64,000 nt of DNA, taken from NCBI GenBank assembly GCA_910587665.1, contig CAJUMZ010000010.1:1-64000 (forward strand), in the 5' to 3' direction. Made by a program: the position numbers and the translations under genes. The notes under the pieces were generated by a model that was not told the origin of the DNA, searched no databases, and saw only the letters and a list, made by a program, of their open reading frames with translations. Positions within the stretch are counted from its first letter, which is position 1. Each line of letters begins with the position of its first letter. Of the stretch, positions 42,555-51,091 are shown one piece after another. This DNA comes from an uncultured Muribaculum sp. (GTDB lineage Bacteria; Bacteroidota; Bacteroidia; Bacteroidales; Muribaculaceae).

Positions 42555-42902
42555 TTATGAATCGCCCTCATTAATTAGGTCGCAGACTTCTCTGTAAAGT
42601 ACAGGCAGATCATTTATTATGATAGCCCATATCATTTCCGGTCTAAGACTATCATATCCGTGTATCAGATAGTTTCGTGTATTGACAATTTGGCGCGCGT
42701 GCGATATGTGTATCTCAGGATATTCCTTCAATATTCTATTGGTTGCTTCACCGATAATTGACAGATTCATATGAAGAGCGCACCTAAGCATAGTGTTAGA
42801 TATATATTCATCAAACCGTTTAGGCGTATTGATAAAGAAGCCGTCAATCTCATCAATCCGTAACTTTATATCAAGAAGGCTTTTCAGGATTGTCCTATCC
42901 AT
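42555..42902 (-). CDS. HEPN-domain toxin (HepT-like RNase), intact
   Basis: This 115-residue all-helical HEPN protein has the catalytic RX4HXY motif: R76-NYLI-H81-G-Y83. HepT-type toxins are metal-independent RNases that act as dimers, cleaving tRNA or mRNA when not restrained by MntA. Its start overlaps the stop of the MNT gene by eight bases (42895-42902), as in the two broken pairs at the start of the window. This is the only complete HEPN of the three. Function as toxin-antitoxin is inferred from motif and gene order. Confidence 0.88.
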   Translation of the reverse strand: MDRTILKSLLDIKLRIDEIDGFFINTPKRFDEYISNTMLRCALHMNLSIIGEATNRILKEYPEIHISHARQIVNTRNYLIHGYDSLRPEMIWAIIINDLPVLYREVCDLINEGDS

Positions 42903-43200
42903 AAATTATTTGGCGTTTTTCGTTAAGTTCTTCGCGGAAATACTTGTTTTTTACCGCAGAATCGTCAGTTAGATCAACTTTCCTGCCAAGCAAGTCTTCA
43001 AGTGCATACTGAAAGCCAAAGAAATTATTGGCCGATTCTAACATTGGGATATTATCCCAATCGAAATCCACACACATGTCCACATCGCTTTTGTCGCTAA
43101 AGCGAGGAGTAAGTATCGAGCCGAAAACCCATAGTCGTCGGACATGAAATCTCTTGCAGATTTCTATAATTTTATCAATATGGATTTCTATTAGTTTCAT
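42895..43200 (-). CDS. MNT-domain nucleotidyltransferase (MntA-like antitoxin), copy 3
   Basis: This 101-residue protein has the GS-X10-DXD motif (G27-S28 and D39-V-D41) and LGRKVDL near residue 73. It is the predicted antitoxin of the overlapping HEPN gene. It opens with MKLIEIHIDKIIEIC, close to copies 1 and 2 (633-944 and 1004-1309). It starts only 23 bases after the tRNA-Pro terminator hairpin on the same strand, so transcription may come from readthrough or from a promoter not recognised here. Confidence 0.88.
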   Translation of the reverse strand: MKLIEIHIDKIIEICKRFHVRRLWVFGSILTPRFSDKSDVDMCVDFDWDNIPMLESANNFFGFQYALEDLLGRKVDLTDDSAVKNKYFREELNEKRQIIYG

Positions 43201-43223
43201 CTTATGGTATCTTTATAACAATA

Positions 43224-43258
43224 ACAACCTCACAGGCCATTATGGTCTGAGAGGTTGT
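43224..43258 (-). terminator. Terminator-like hairpin after tRNA-Pro
   Basis: ACAACCTC (plus 43224-43231) pairs with GAGGTTGT (43251-43258), with further inner pairing. On the minus strand TATTGTTAT follows, a modest T-rich tail. Confidence 0.6.
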
Positions 43259-43264
43259 CCTGTT

Positions 43265-43340
43265 TGGTCGGGGTGAGAAGACTCGAACTTCCGACCTCCA
43301 CGTCCCGAACGTGGCGCGCTGCCAACTGTGCTACACCCCG
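43265..43340 (-). tRNA. tRNA-Pro(CGG)
   Basis: Read on the minus strand, acceptor CGGGGTG pairs with CACCCCG. The anticodon arm is CCACG-TTCGGGA-CGTGG with anticodon CGG, and the T arm is GGAAG-TTCGAGT-CTTCT (with G-U pairing). A73 is followed by encoded CCA (43265-43267). Length and arms are normal. CGG reads the proline codon CCG. Confidence 0.93.
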
Positions 43341-43477
43341 AGCGCCTTTAATTTCGACCGCAAAGATAAGACTTTTTCTTTATATAACAATCACTTTTCC
43401 GGATGATTTTTCAACAATCGCGTGAAAAGTGAGTTTTTTGAGCCGGTTTATTAATGGAAAAGTGTAAATTTGTAGCT

Positions 43478-45562
43478 ATGAAAGGCAATGAGTCCACATA
43501 TATGCAATTGCTTGCAGGCATCACCGTAGCGTCGATGCTCGGCGCGTGTGCCTCCATGGGGCGACCGACCGGTGGCGACTACGACATCGAGCCTCCGGTG
43601 TATGTCAAGAGTAATCCCGCCATCGGAAGCACCGGGGTAAGCCGCAACCACATCACGATTGATTTCAACGAAAATGTGCAGGTGGAAGATGTGATGAACA
43701 AGGTAGTCGTATCGCCAGCACAAAAAAATATACCCCAGATTACCGCAAACGGGCACAGGGTATCGGTAGAGTTGCGCGATACAATGCTTGAAAACACTAC
43801 CTATACGATCGACTTTTCCGACGCCATAAGCGACCTGAACGAGAAAAACGTGCTTGACGGGTTTGCAATCGATTTCTCCACGGGCGACTCCATCGACACG
43901 CTGTGCATATCGGGAATGGTGTTTGAGGCCCGCAACCTTGAACCGGCGCAGGGCGTACTCGTGGGAGTATACTCCAACCTCTCCGACACGGCAATCACCA
44001 CCCTCCCCCTCGAGCGAATAGCAAAGACCAACCAGCTCGGACAATTCACCGTAAGGGGACTGAAACCGGGCAACTATCATATCTACGCCATCAACGACAT
44101 AAACCGCGACTATCATTGGGACCGCTCGGAAGATGTGGCGTTTTATGACGTAACAGTATCCCCGAGAGCGGAAAACACAACGTTCACCGACACACTTACC
44201 GCCTCCGACGGCACCGACTCGATAGTGACGGTACCGCATACGAAGTATTATCCCAACGATATACTCCTGACTTGGTTTAACGAAGGGTACACCCCGCAAT
44301 ATCTTAAAGATTACAGCAGGCAGGAGCGTCGCAAACTGCTCATAAAGTTTTCCGCGCCAAGCGACACCCTACCTGAAATAAGGCTTCTCAACGGTGTCGA
44401 CTCCGGGATGCAGATCGACCGCTGGGCACGCCTCAACACAAGAGCCACCCTTGACTCGCTCGAATATTTCATCACCGATACCGCAGTGATAGCCCAGGAT
44501 ACAATGATGCTTGAAATGCGATATCTCCGTACAGACACCCTTGACCAACTCACATGGGGCACGGACACCCTGCGTGTATTATTCAAAGGAGCGCGCGAAG
44601 AAAAGCGCCAAAAAGAGGAAGCCGTCAAAAAAGCCGCCGAACGCCGCAAAAGAGCGGAGAAAAAAGGAGAGAACATCGACTCTATCGAGGCAGCCGAAGC
44701 CGCCAAACTGACATTCCTGAAAGTGACGGCACCGGGCGGAAGCACGCAGGAGATATACAATCCGCTGTATATCGACGTCGACCAACCGCTTGACACCATG
44801 ATCGCCGGCGGCATACGCATGCTTATGCTCAACGACACCATATGGGACACGATCGTCGCGCCGCCCCTTGAACGCATCGACTCGTTCGGACTGTTGAAAT
44901 TCAAACTCGACATGAAATGGGAGCCGGGAGTGAAGTACAAGTTTGTCGTAGACTCTGCCGCAATGATCGGAGTCTATAACGAGTGGAACAACACATTTTA
45001 CCATGAGTTTACCACCCGCAAGCTTGAAGATTATTCCGCCCTTTACTTCAACGTGACCGGAGTATCCGACTCCGCCGTCGTGGAAGTGCTTGACAAGGGC
45101 GACAAGCCGGTAGCGGAAGCCACGTTAAAGGGCGGCATGGCGGAATTTCCCTACATGCAACCCGGCACATATTACGCGCGCCTGTTCATCGACAGAAACG
45201 GCAACGGCAAATGGGATACAGGCTCACTTACCGACTCCATCCAACCAGAAGAGGTATACTATTACCCCAAAAAGATAGTGCTGAAAAAGAATTGGGATGT
45301 TGAGCAGTCGTGGAATATCTACGACACTCCTATTGACCTGCAAAAGCCTAAAGAGATTGTAAAGAACAAGCCCAAGACTGCAAAGAAACGCCGCCGCAAC
45401 AAGGATGGCACATACATAGATGACGAAAACGACAACCGTGACCGCGATGAGGAGGATGACCCGTATAATGACGGCAATTTCTTCGGTCCGGGAAACTCTA
45501 ACGGGTCGCGCAACTTCGGCAACGGCATGAACGGCTTCAATAACCGCGGAGGATTCCGCTAA
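43478..45562 (+). CDS. Ig-like domain (SbsA-type) surface lipoprotein
   Basis: Start chosen at ATG 43478 (694 residues) because a -7-like box TAAATTTG (43465-43472) lies between it and the earlier in-frame ATG 43454. The signal peptide ends LGAC. An SbsA Ig-like domain follows (VKSNPAIGSTGVSRNHITIDFNENV), then FEARNLEPAQGVLVGVYSNL and YHIYAINDINRDYHWD, a carboxypeptidase-regulatory-like fold. A charged helix rich in Lys and Glu (about 375-410) and a C-terminal low-complexity tail rich in Asn, Gly, Asp and Arg end the protein. Bacteroidetes homologues are common just before DUF3822 and rsmD. Role unknown, probably in the envelope. Confidence 0.8.
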   Translation: MKGNESTYMQLLAGITVASMLGACASMGRPTGGDYDIEPPVYVKSNPAIGSTGVSRNHITIDFNENVQVEDVMNKVVVSPAQKNIPQITANGHRVSVELRDTMLENTTYTIDFSDAISDLNEKNVLDGFAIDFSTGDSIDTLCISGMVFEARNLEPAQGVLVGVYSNLSDTAITTLPLERIAKTNQLGQFTVRGLKPGNYHIYAINDINRDYHWDRSEDVAFYDVTVSPRAENTTFTDTLTASDGTDSIVTVPHTKYYPNDILLTWFNEGYTPQYLKDYSRQERRKLLIKFSAPSDTLPEIRLLNGVDSGMQIDRWARLNTRATLDSLEYFITDTAVIAQDTMMLEMRYLRTDTLDQLTWGTDTLRVLFKGAREEKRQKEEAVKKAAERRKRAEKKGENIDSIEAAEAAKLTFLKVTAPGGSTQEIYNPLYIDVDQPLDTMIAGGIRMLMLNDTIWDTIVAPPLERIDSFGLLKFKLDMKWEPGVKYKFVVDSAAMIGVYNEWNNTFYHEFTTRKLEDYSALYFNVTGVSDSAVVEVLDKGDKPVAEATLKGGMAEFPYMQPGTYYARLFIDRNGNGKWDTGSLTDSIQPEEVYYYPKKIVLKKNWDVEQSWNIYDTPIDLQKPKEIVKNKPKTAKKRRRNKDGTYIDDENDNRDRDEEDDPYNDGNFFGPGNSNGSRNFGNGMNGFNNRGGFR

Positions 45563-45576
45563 ATACCCTCTTACCA

Positions 45577-46425
45577 ATGGGAAATGCCTTTATTGACAAA
45601 GAACTCATAGGCGAGCCGCGGCTCTACAATCTTGCCATGCGTCTCGAGCAGGACAACCTCCACGTGCTTCTCTACCGCCCCGGAGAACCGGAGTCGATGG
45701 TGTACAGGGCAATACCGCTTGACACCCCTGCGCCTACATTGGAAAGCCGCCTTGAAGAGACTGTATACGACAATCCGCTCCTGCTCGCCGACTTCAATCA
45801 CATTACGGTAATCGTCGACACCACACGCTATGCCGTAATCCCCGATAAGGCGACGGAAGGCGACACCCTTTTTGCCGAAGTCATTGCCGACCGGATGCTC
45901 CCCGACAGCGACTATGACAGCCGTATGGAGCTGTCATTCACTCCAATGTCACCGGCCGGGGCAAGTGTCGCGGTAAAATTCCCCGACCGGCTGCTCGCTT
46001 TTCTGCGCCGCACATTCAACAACCCCGACATATACCCTTCCATCGTGCCTCTGTCACGATATTTCTTCGACAGCAGCCGCATAGGCCACTCCGGCAAGAT
46101 ATATGTCAACCTGCGCCGCGGCGGTCTTGACCTGATAGCCTTTGCCGGCGACCGCCTTGACCTTGCCAATACTTTTTCTTTCCGGGAAAGTGCCGACGCC
46201 ATATACTACATAATGGCTGTGCGCGACATGCTTGTCGGGCGCGACGGCGACGACCGCGAGCTGTTGATCTCCGGCGACGACACCTTGCGCGATGAAATCA
46301 CCGCGACCCTGCGCGAGTATGTCGGCTATGTCATGCCGGCGATATATCCCCCTACACTTGCCGGGGCGCCCAAAGACGCCCTGAAGGCACCGTTTGACCT
46401 GATAATAGTACCGCTATGCGAATAA
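45577..46425 (+). CDS. DUF3822 family protein
   Basis: This 282-residue protein has no signal peptide. The N-terminus LRLEQDNLHVLLYRP-like strand pattern, YDNPLLLADFNHITVIVD and the late ANTFSFRESADAIYYIMAV identify DUF3822, which has an actin-like ATPase fold relation. It nearly always precedes rsmD in Bacteroides, and here it overlaps rsmD by ten bases. Its function is not established; a role in rRNA or envelope metabolism is speculation. Confidence 0.85.
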   Translation: MGNAFIDKELIGEPRLYNLAMRLEQDNLHVLLYRPGEPESMVYRAIPLDTPAPTLESRLEETVYDNPLLLADFNHITVIVDTTRYAVIPDKATEGDTLFAEVIADRMLPDSDYDSRMELSFTPMSPAGASVAVKFPDRLLAFLRRTFNNPDIYPSIVPLSRYFFDSSRIGHSGKIYVNLRRGGLDLIAFAGDRLDLANTFSFRESADAIYYIMAVRDMLVGRDGDDRELLISGDDTLRDEITATLREYVGYVMPAIYPPTLAGAPKDALKAPFDLIIVPLCE

Positions 46426-46958
46426 TACGAGGAAAATACGGGCGACGACGCTTCGACGTGCCCACCAATATCTCGGCGCGACCGACCACCGACTTCGCGC
46501 GCGAAAACATATTCAACGTGCTTGAAAACATGGTTGATTTCGACGGGCTCGACGCCCTCGATCTCTTTGCCGGCACAGGCGCGATAACATTTGAATTTCT
46601 CTCACGCGGATGCCGTGAGGTAACAGCGGTAGAGAAGGCACAGACACAATATCGCTTTATCAAGCAGGTGGCACAGCAGCTCAATGTGCAAAACCTCAAA
46701 CTGATAAAAGGCGACGTGTTCCGTTTCATAGCCTCGTGCCGGGAACAGTTTGACATTGTGTTTGCCGACCCGCCATATGATCTTCCCGACTTCGGGAAGA
46801 TACCCGGACTCGTGCTTGAATCGCAGATGCTAAAACCGGGGTCGATATTTATCATCGAGCACTCAAAGGCTTACGACTTCTCGGCGTTGCCTCATTTTTC
46901 AGAGCACCGCGCCTATGGGTCGGTCAATTTCTCTATATTCGAGATACCGGAAGAATAG
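46416..46958 (+). CDS. rsmD: 16S rRNA (guanine(966)-N(2))-methyltransferase
   Basis: This 180-residue protein is of normal length. It starts MRIIRGKYGRRRFDVP and has RPTTDFARENIFNVL, SAM-binding DLFAGTGA (about residue 48) and catalytic DPPY (about 117). RsmD methylates G966 of 16S rRNA in the 30S subunit. It overlaps DUF3822 by ten bases and converges with the acetyltransferase gene six bases on. Confidence 0.95.
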   Translation: MRIIRGKYGRRRFDVPTNISARPTTDFARENIFNVLENMVDFDGLDALDLFAGTGAITFEFLSRGCREVTAVEKAQTQYRFIKQVAQQLNVQNLKLIKGDVFRFIASCREQFDIVFADPPYDLPDFGKIPGLVLESQMLKPGSIFIIEHSKAYDFSALPHFSEHRAYGSVNFSIFEIPEE

Positions 46959-46964
46959 CCGGCT

Positions 46965-48098
46965 CTATTTTATGTCGCGACGGAATGCCGCACGGCGGCG
47001 GTGCTGACGGCGGTCGAAGAATTTCCACTGCTGCTGCACGTTCTCATTGTCGGCGAGCTCGGGATTGCTTTCCGCCCAGCGATATCCGTTTTTGATGTAC
47101 ACGGGCAGCAGATCGGTGAAAAGAAGCGCGTTGACGCCCTTGCCCATGTACTCCGGCTTGACAGCCACAAGCAGCAGGTCGACAATATCATTATGGCGGT
47201 ACATCGCCTTAAGCAGGTGAATCCAACCAAACGGCAACAGCTTGCCGCCCGACTTCTGCAGTGCGCGCGACATCGACGGGATAGAGATGCCTATGCCCAC
47301 GAGCTTGTCTTCGCTGTCGACTATCACACACACGTTTTCCAGCCTTAGTATAGGCAGGTATATGTCAATATAATACTCTATCTGGCGCTTTGAGAGCGGA
47401 GAGTAACCGTAAAGCTTGTCATATGCCTCATTTATCAGCTCAAACAACGCCACCCCGTAGTCAGCCTTGATTTTCTTGGCACTGGTGTACTTGATTGTGC
47501 GCAGACCATATTTGCGGCGCACTATGTCGCCCACCCTCTGCAACTGTGCCGGCACTTCACCGGGCACCGTCATGCGGTATTCAACCCACTCGGCATCGGT
47601 CACAAACCCCATGCGCTCCATCTGTCGCGGATAGTAAGGGTAATTGTAAATCGTAGCCATTGTGCCAAGCTCGTCAAATCCGTAAGTAAGCATACCCTCG
47701 TGATCCATGTCGGTAAATCCCATCGGCCCGACAACCGAGGTCATGCCTTCCGACTTAGCCCACTTCTCAAGAGTGGCAAAAAGAGTGTCGACCACCTCAT
47801 CGTCATCAATAAAGTCAACGAAGCTGAACCTGACATCTTTAGAGCCCGTGCGCTCATTGACGACCGTGTTTATTATACCCGTGATCCTGCCTACCGGCTT
47901 CCCGTCGCGATAAGCCATCCAGGATTTAGCTTTGCAATAGTCAAATGCCGGATTCTTAGCCGGGGTAAGGGTCTCGACCTCATCAAGTATCAGCGGCGGC
48001 ACAAAATAGGAATTACCTTTATAGTGGTCGATCCCAAACTTCACATATTTTTCAAGCTCCGCCTTCACCGGCGCGATTTCACGTATTTCTATTGACAT
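46965..48098 (-). CDS. GNAT-like acetyltransferase family protein (YghO-like)
   Basis: In this 377-residue protein the N-terminal block includes FVPPLILDE, MAYRDGKPVGRITGI and VGPMGFTDMDHEG, and the C-terminal block includes CVIVDSEDKLVGIGISIPSM and AVKPEYMGKGVNALLF, the latter resembling a GNAT acetyl-CoA loop. Relatives are annotated as N-acetyltransferases of unknown substrate. It is cytoplasmic. It follows the pseudokinase gene by 30 bases, so the two may be coexpressed. Confidence 0.78.
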   Translation of the reverse strand: MSIEIREIAPVKAELEKYVKFGIDHYKGNSYFVPPLILDEVETLTPAKNPAFDYCKAKSWMAYRDGKPVGRITGIINTVVNERTGSKDVRFSFVDFIDDDEVVDTLFATLEKWAKSEGMTSVVGPMGFTDMDHEGMLTYGFDELGTMATIYNYPYYPRQMERMGFVTDAEWVEYRMTVPGEVPAQLQRVGDIVRRKYGLRTIKYTSAKKIKADYGVALFELINEAYDKLYGYSPLSKRQIEYYIDIYLPILRLENVCVIVDSEDKLVGIGISIPSMSRALQKSGGKLLPFGWIHLLKAMYRHNDIVDLLLVAVKPEYMGKGVNALLFTDLLPVYIKNGYRWAESNPELADNENVQQQWKFFDRRQHRRRAAFRRDIK

Positions 48099-48128
48099 AT
48101 ATATTTTAAAGAACAGGGGCTTACATAA

Positions 48129-48899
48129 TCATTTATTAACACCATAGGTAGAAGTGACCCACACCGCAAGCACAATCATCAGCATGACAAACAGTATCAG
48201 CAGCAAGTAAATCTGCCTGCTCGACCGACTTTCAAGGGCAAGATGGAGATCCTGAAGATCATGATAGCGCTTTTTCGGATCAGGGTCGGCACAACGTCGG
48301 GCCACCTTTTGCAGGCGCGAATCTTTTTCCTCCATATGGCTGATAGCCTCATCAAGCACAAGCCCGTAATTGTAGATATCTTCCGATACATCGGCGGGTT
48401 CCATATGCTGACGCTGGTCAAACCCTACGTCGATAAGCTTGAGGTTGCCTATGTTTTCAGTGAAAATAATCGTCTCGGGGCGTATAGGATGATGGACTAT
48501 ATGGTTGGTCTGTATATAGTCGATCGCATTGACAAGGTCATGGCGCAATTTATCAATAATTTCCGGAGTCACCTTATTCTCATCAATAAGCTTCCGGAGA
48601 GAGTCGCCATACACATCATCAGTGATGATACACCTTCCAAGCCCCGGCACGTCCTCGAAGTCATTGATCATGACGATATGTGGATGGGCAAGATTATACC
48701 TGACGTCAAACTCTTTCTCGATCATCGCCCGCATCTCAGGGATGTCGGCATATTCCGGCTTCAGGGTCTTCAGCATCACCCACTTGCCATGCTTCTTGGC
48801 AGTGTAGACAAGATAATACTCCTCCTCCCATTCGGGGAGCAGGGTGATTTCAGTCCATTTTTCAACAGGCATGGCGCCGGGATCGTCAGTCTTTGCCAT
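48129..48899 (-). CDS. Membrane-anchored protein pseudokinase
   Basis: Start set at MAKTDDPGA (48899; 256 residues); the frame is open to 48989, but the extra residues include a poor N-terminus. It has a kinase fold: the VAIK-type Lys in WVMLKTL, the alpha-C Glu, DYIQTNHIVHHPIRPETIIF at the catalytic loop, LIDVGF at the DFG site, SEDIYNYG (helix F) and DPKKRY. The catalytic loop HRDIKPEN is replaced by HHPIRPET, so the essential Asp is missing, and DFG reads DVG. A TM segment ends the protein (about 228-248). It probably acts as a scaffold or ligand sensor. Confidence 0.8.
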   Translation of the reverse strand: MAKTDDPGAMPVEKWTEITLLPEWEEEYYLVYTAKKHGKWVMLKTLKPEYADIPEMRAMIEKEFDVRYNLAHPHIVMINDFEDVPGLGRCIITDDVYGDSLRKLIDENKVTPEIIDKLRHDLVNAIDYIQTNHIVHHPIRPETIIFTENIGNLKLIDVGFDQRQHMEPADVSEDIYNYGLVLDEAISHMEEKDSRLQKVARRCADPDPKKRYHDLQDLHLALESRSSRQIYLLLILFVMLMIVLAVWVTSTYGVNK

Positions 48900-48971
48900 C
48901 AAATCAGTTATTAATGAGGCAACAAAAATACAAAAACATTTCCTATATGGCAAAATAGTTTGACCATAAGA

Positions 48972-49002
48972 TAAAAAAGGGAAGCCCACGGGACTCCCCT
49001 TT
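48972..49002 (-). terminator. Terminator of the rubrerythrin gene
   Basis: On the minus strand AAAGGGGAG pairs with CTTCCCTTT (plus 48994-49002 and 48976-48984), with one G-U pair and an inner CCC/GGG pair, followed by TTTTATC. It lies 22 bases after the rubrerythrin stop. Confidence 0.75.
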
Positions 49003-49023
49003 ATAAACTGTCATCAACAGCTA

Positions 49024-49611
49024 TCAGATCATATCATAGTCAAGCGCCATGTAATGCTGATAGGGGTGATCGCATGCCGGGCATTCCTTAGGAGGCTCTG
49101 TACCTTCGTGTATGTAACCGCACACAAGACACTGCCACTTGATAGGGGTGTCACGCTTCCATACCGTGCCATCCTTCACCTGCTTGAGGAAATGTTCGAA
49201 ACGCTCGCGGTGATGATCCTCGACCTCCGCGATTTCACGGAAATGCTTGGCAATCTCGGTGAAACCCTCGGCGTCGGCATCCTTTGCGGCATTCTGATAT
49301 TGCTCCACGCCTTCGGTCAGCTCTTCATGGGCGGCAGTGGCAAGATTGGATGCAGTGTCACCGATAACGCCGGCATCGACATTAAGCTCACACGGTACAA
49401 CACCACCTTCAAGAAACTTGAAAAATACCTTTGCATGATGAAGCTCATTGTCGGCAGTCTCGGTAAAAATACGCTCAATCGGGAAATAGCTTTCCTTATT
49501 AGCCTGCTTTGCATAGAATGTATAGCGGGAGTAAGCCGCCGACTCACTCATATAGGCGGCAACAAGATTTCTCTCCGTCTTGGTGCCTTTGATACTCTTT
49601 TTTGTAGCCAT
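49024..49611 (-). CDS. rbr: Rubrerythrin
   Basis: This 195-residue protein has an N-terminal ferritin-like four-helix bundle with the diiron ligands in helices (AYMSESAAYSRY, ETADNELHHAKVF, EVEDHHRERFEHF). The C-terminal rubredoxin domain has CLVCGYIHEG and CPACDHP near residues 160-180. It reduces hydrogen peroxide using NAD(P)H-linked electron donors, protecting anaerobes from oxidative stress. Length and all Cys and Glu/His motifs are intact. Monocistronic. Confidence 0.95.
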   Translation of the reverse strand: MATKKSIKGTKTERNLVAAYMSESAAYSRYTFYAKQANKESYFPIERIFTETADNELHHAKVFFKFLEGGVVPCELNVDAGVIGDTASNLATAAHEELTEGVEQYQNAAKDADAEGFTEIAKHFREIAEVEDHHRERFEHFLKQVKDGTVWKRDTPIKWQCLVCGYIHEGTEPPKECPACDHPYQHYMALDYDMI

Positions 49612-49801
49612 TGATTTAATATTTGATTATGAGACAATAAAAATCTATTTTGTCTATTATCAACAATCTGTTTCCCGATTTGGTTTAGACGTCATCCCGA
49701 TGATATAAAAAACACAAAAAGACGTTAATGCGTCGGTATATTTTTACAGCGATATGTTATTCGTTTATAAATAACTTCAAATAACATAACCACATTTAAT
49801 C

Positions 49802-50038
49802 ATGACCGACCGCCTTACCTACGAAGAAAAGAAAGAGCTGCCCGACTCAGTGTTCGGACTGCCTGAACGAAGGGAGTACCCTATGCCAGACGCCGCCCAC
49901 GTAAGAGCCGCCGAGGCATATTTCCGCTACTGCCCCGAGGACTTGAAGCCACGACTTGCCCGCGCGATATTGGAGCGCGCCCATGAATATGGGGTAGATG
50001 TCGAAAGTCCTGCCGTGCTGTCTTATGCACAACAATAA
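49802..50038 (+). CDS. Small hypothetical protein (DUF6582-like)
   Basis: This 78-residue protein has segments LTYEEKKELPDSVFGLPERREYPMPDA and AYFRYCPEDLKPRLARAILERA, similar to the short DUF6582-type proteins (assignment tentative). It has no signal or membrane segment. It is the first gene of the unit with glutaminase, MFS transporter and asparaginase, 37 bases before glsA. Function unknown. Confidence 0.55.
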   Translation: MTDRLTYEEKKELPDSVFGLPERREYPMPDAAHVRAAEAYFRYCPEDLKPRLARAILERAHEYGVDVESPAVLSYAQQ

Positions 50039-50075
50039 TTTATATCAATATCTTTTAACTTAACTGTCATCCATC

Positions 50076-51041
50076 ATGGAAATTAAACTTACCAAAGGAC
50101 AGATACAGGAGGCGGCGAGTCAGGCATTTGAGGAATGCAAGGGGCTGACCGGCGGTATTAACGCACACTACATCCCGTATCTTGCAAACATTAATCCCAA
50201 CCTGTTCGGATTAAGTATCACCCTCGCCGACGGAACTCGCTACTCGTTTGGCGACACAGAGTACAAGTTTGGAATCGAATCGGTGTCAAAAGTACCGACC
50301 GCGATTCTTGCACTAAGGCAATACGGCGCTGACGCCGTGCTTAAGGAAATAGGCGCCGACGCCACAGGACTGCCGTTCAACTCCATCTTTGCCATACTTC
50401 TTGAAAACGACCATCCCTCGACCCCGCTTGTCAACGCCGGAGCCATTTCGGCATGCTCGATGGTTAAGCCCGCAGGGAAGAGCGATGACAAATGGACCGC
50501 CATCGTCGACAATATCACTGAGCTGGCAGGATCGGCACCGGTGCTTATCGACGAGCTTTACAAGAGCGAGTCAGACACCAATTTCAACAACCGCGCCATC
50601 GCTTGGCTGCTGAAAAACTACAACCGTATCTACGATGACCCAATGATGAGCCTCGACCTCTACACGCGCCAATGCTCGCTCGGCATCACAGCCGACCAGC
50701 TTGCGGTGATGGCTGCGACAATCGCTTTCAAGGGGCGCAACCCGGTGACCGGTAAACAAGTCTACGCCCCCGAGCTCTCGGCAAAGATCACGACCATGAT
50801 CGCAGCCGTAGGCTTCTATCAGAACTCCGGTGACTGGATGTACACATCCGGCATCCCGGCAAAAAGCGGCGTCGGAGGCGGTGTACTCGGCGTGTTCCCG
50901 GGTGTGATGGGTATCGCGGCATTTGCTCCTCCGCTAGATGACGCAGGCAATTCAGTAAAGGCGCAGGCAGCCGTCAAGTCGGTAATGCACAAACTTGGAA
51001 TAGGCATCTATGAAGGCGACACAATCACTGTGACAGAATAA
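50076..51041 (+). CDS. glsA: Glutaminase A
   Basis: This 321-residue protein, like other bacterial glutaminases (about 310 residues), has the beta-lactamase-like Ser-x-x-Lys active site S69-V-S-K72, the following GTRYSFGDTEYKFGIESVSKV surroundings, and LVNAGAISACSM near residue 120. It hydrolyses glutamine to glutamate and ammonia, which can feed nitrogen metabolism or raise internal pH. Cytoplasmic. It sits in an operon with an MFS transporter and asparaginase. Confidence 0.93.
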   Translation: MEIKLTKGQIQEAASQAFEECKGLTGGINAHYIPYLANINPNLFGLSITLADGTRYSFGDTEYKFGIESVSKVPTAILALRQYGADAVLKEIGADATGLPFNSIFAILLENDHPSTPLVNAGAISACSMVKPAGKSDDKWTAIVDNITELAGSAPVLIDELYKSESDTNFNNRAIAWLLKNYNRIYDDPMMSLDLYTRQCSLGITADQLAVMAATIAFKGRNPVTGKQVYAPELSAKITTMIAAVGFYQNSGDWMYTSGIPAKSGVGGGVLGVFPGVMGIAAFAPPLDDAGNSVKAQAAVKSVMHKLGIGIYEGDTITVTE

Positions 51042-51091
51042 GCCAGGTGACAAAATAAAAACATACGTATCAAAATTAACACTTTACTCTT

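Noticed and set aside
43451..44299. 282-codon minus-strand open frame
   Set aside because: It is antisense to the Ig-like lipoprotein gene and lacks recognisable domains.
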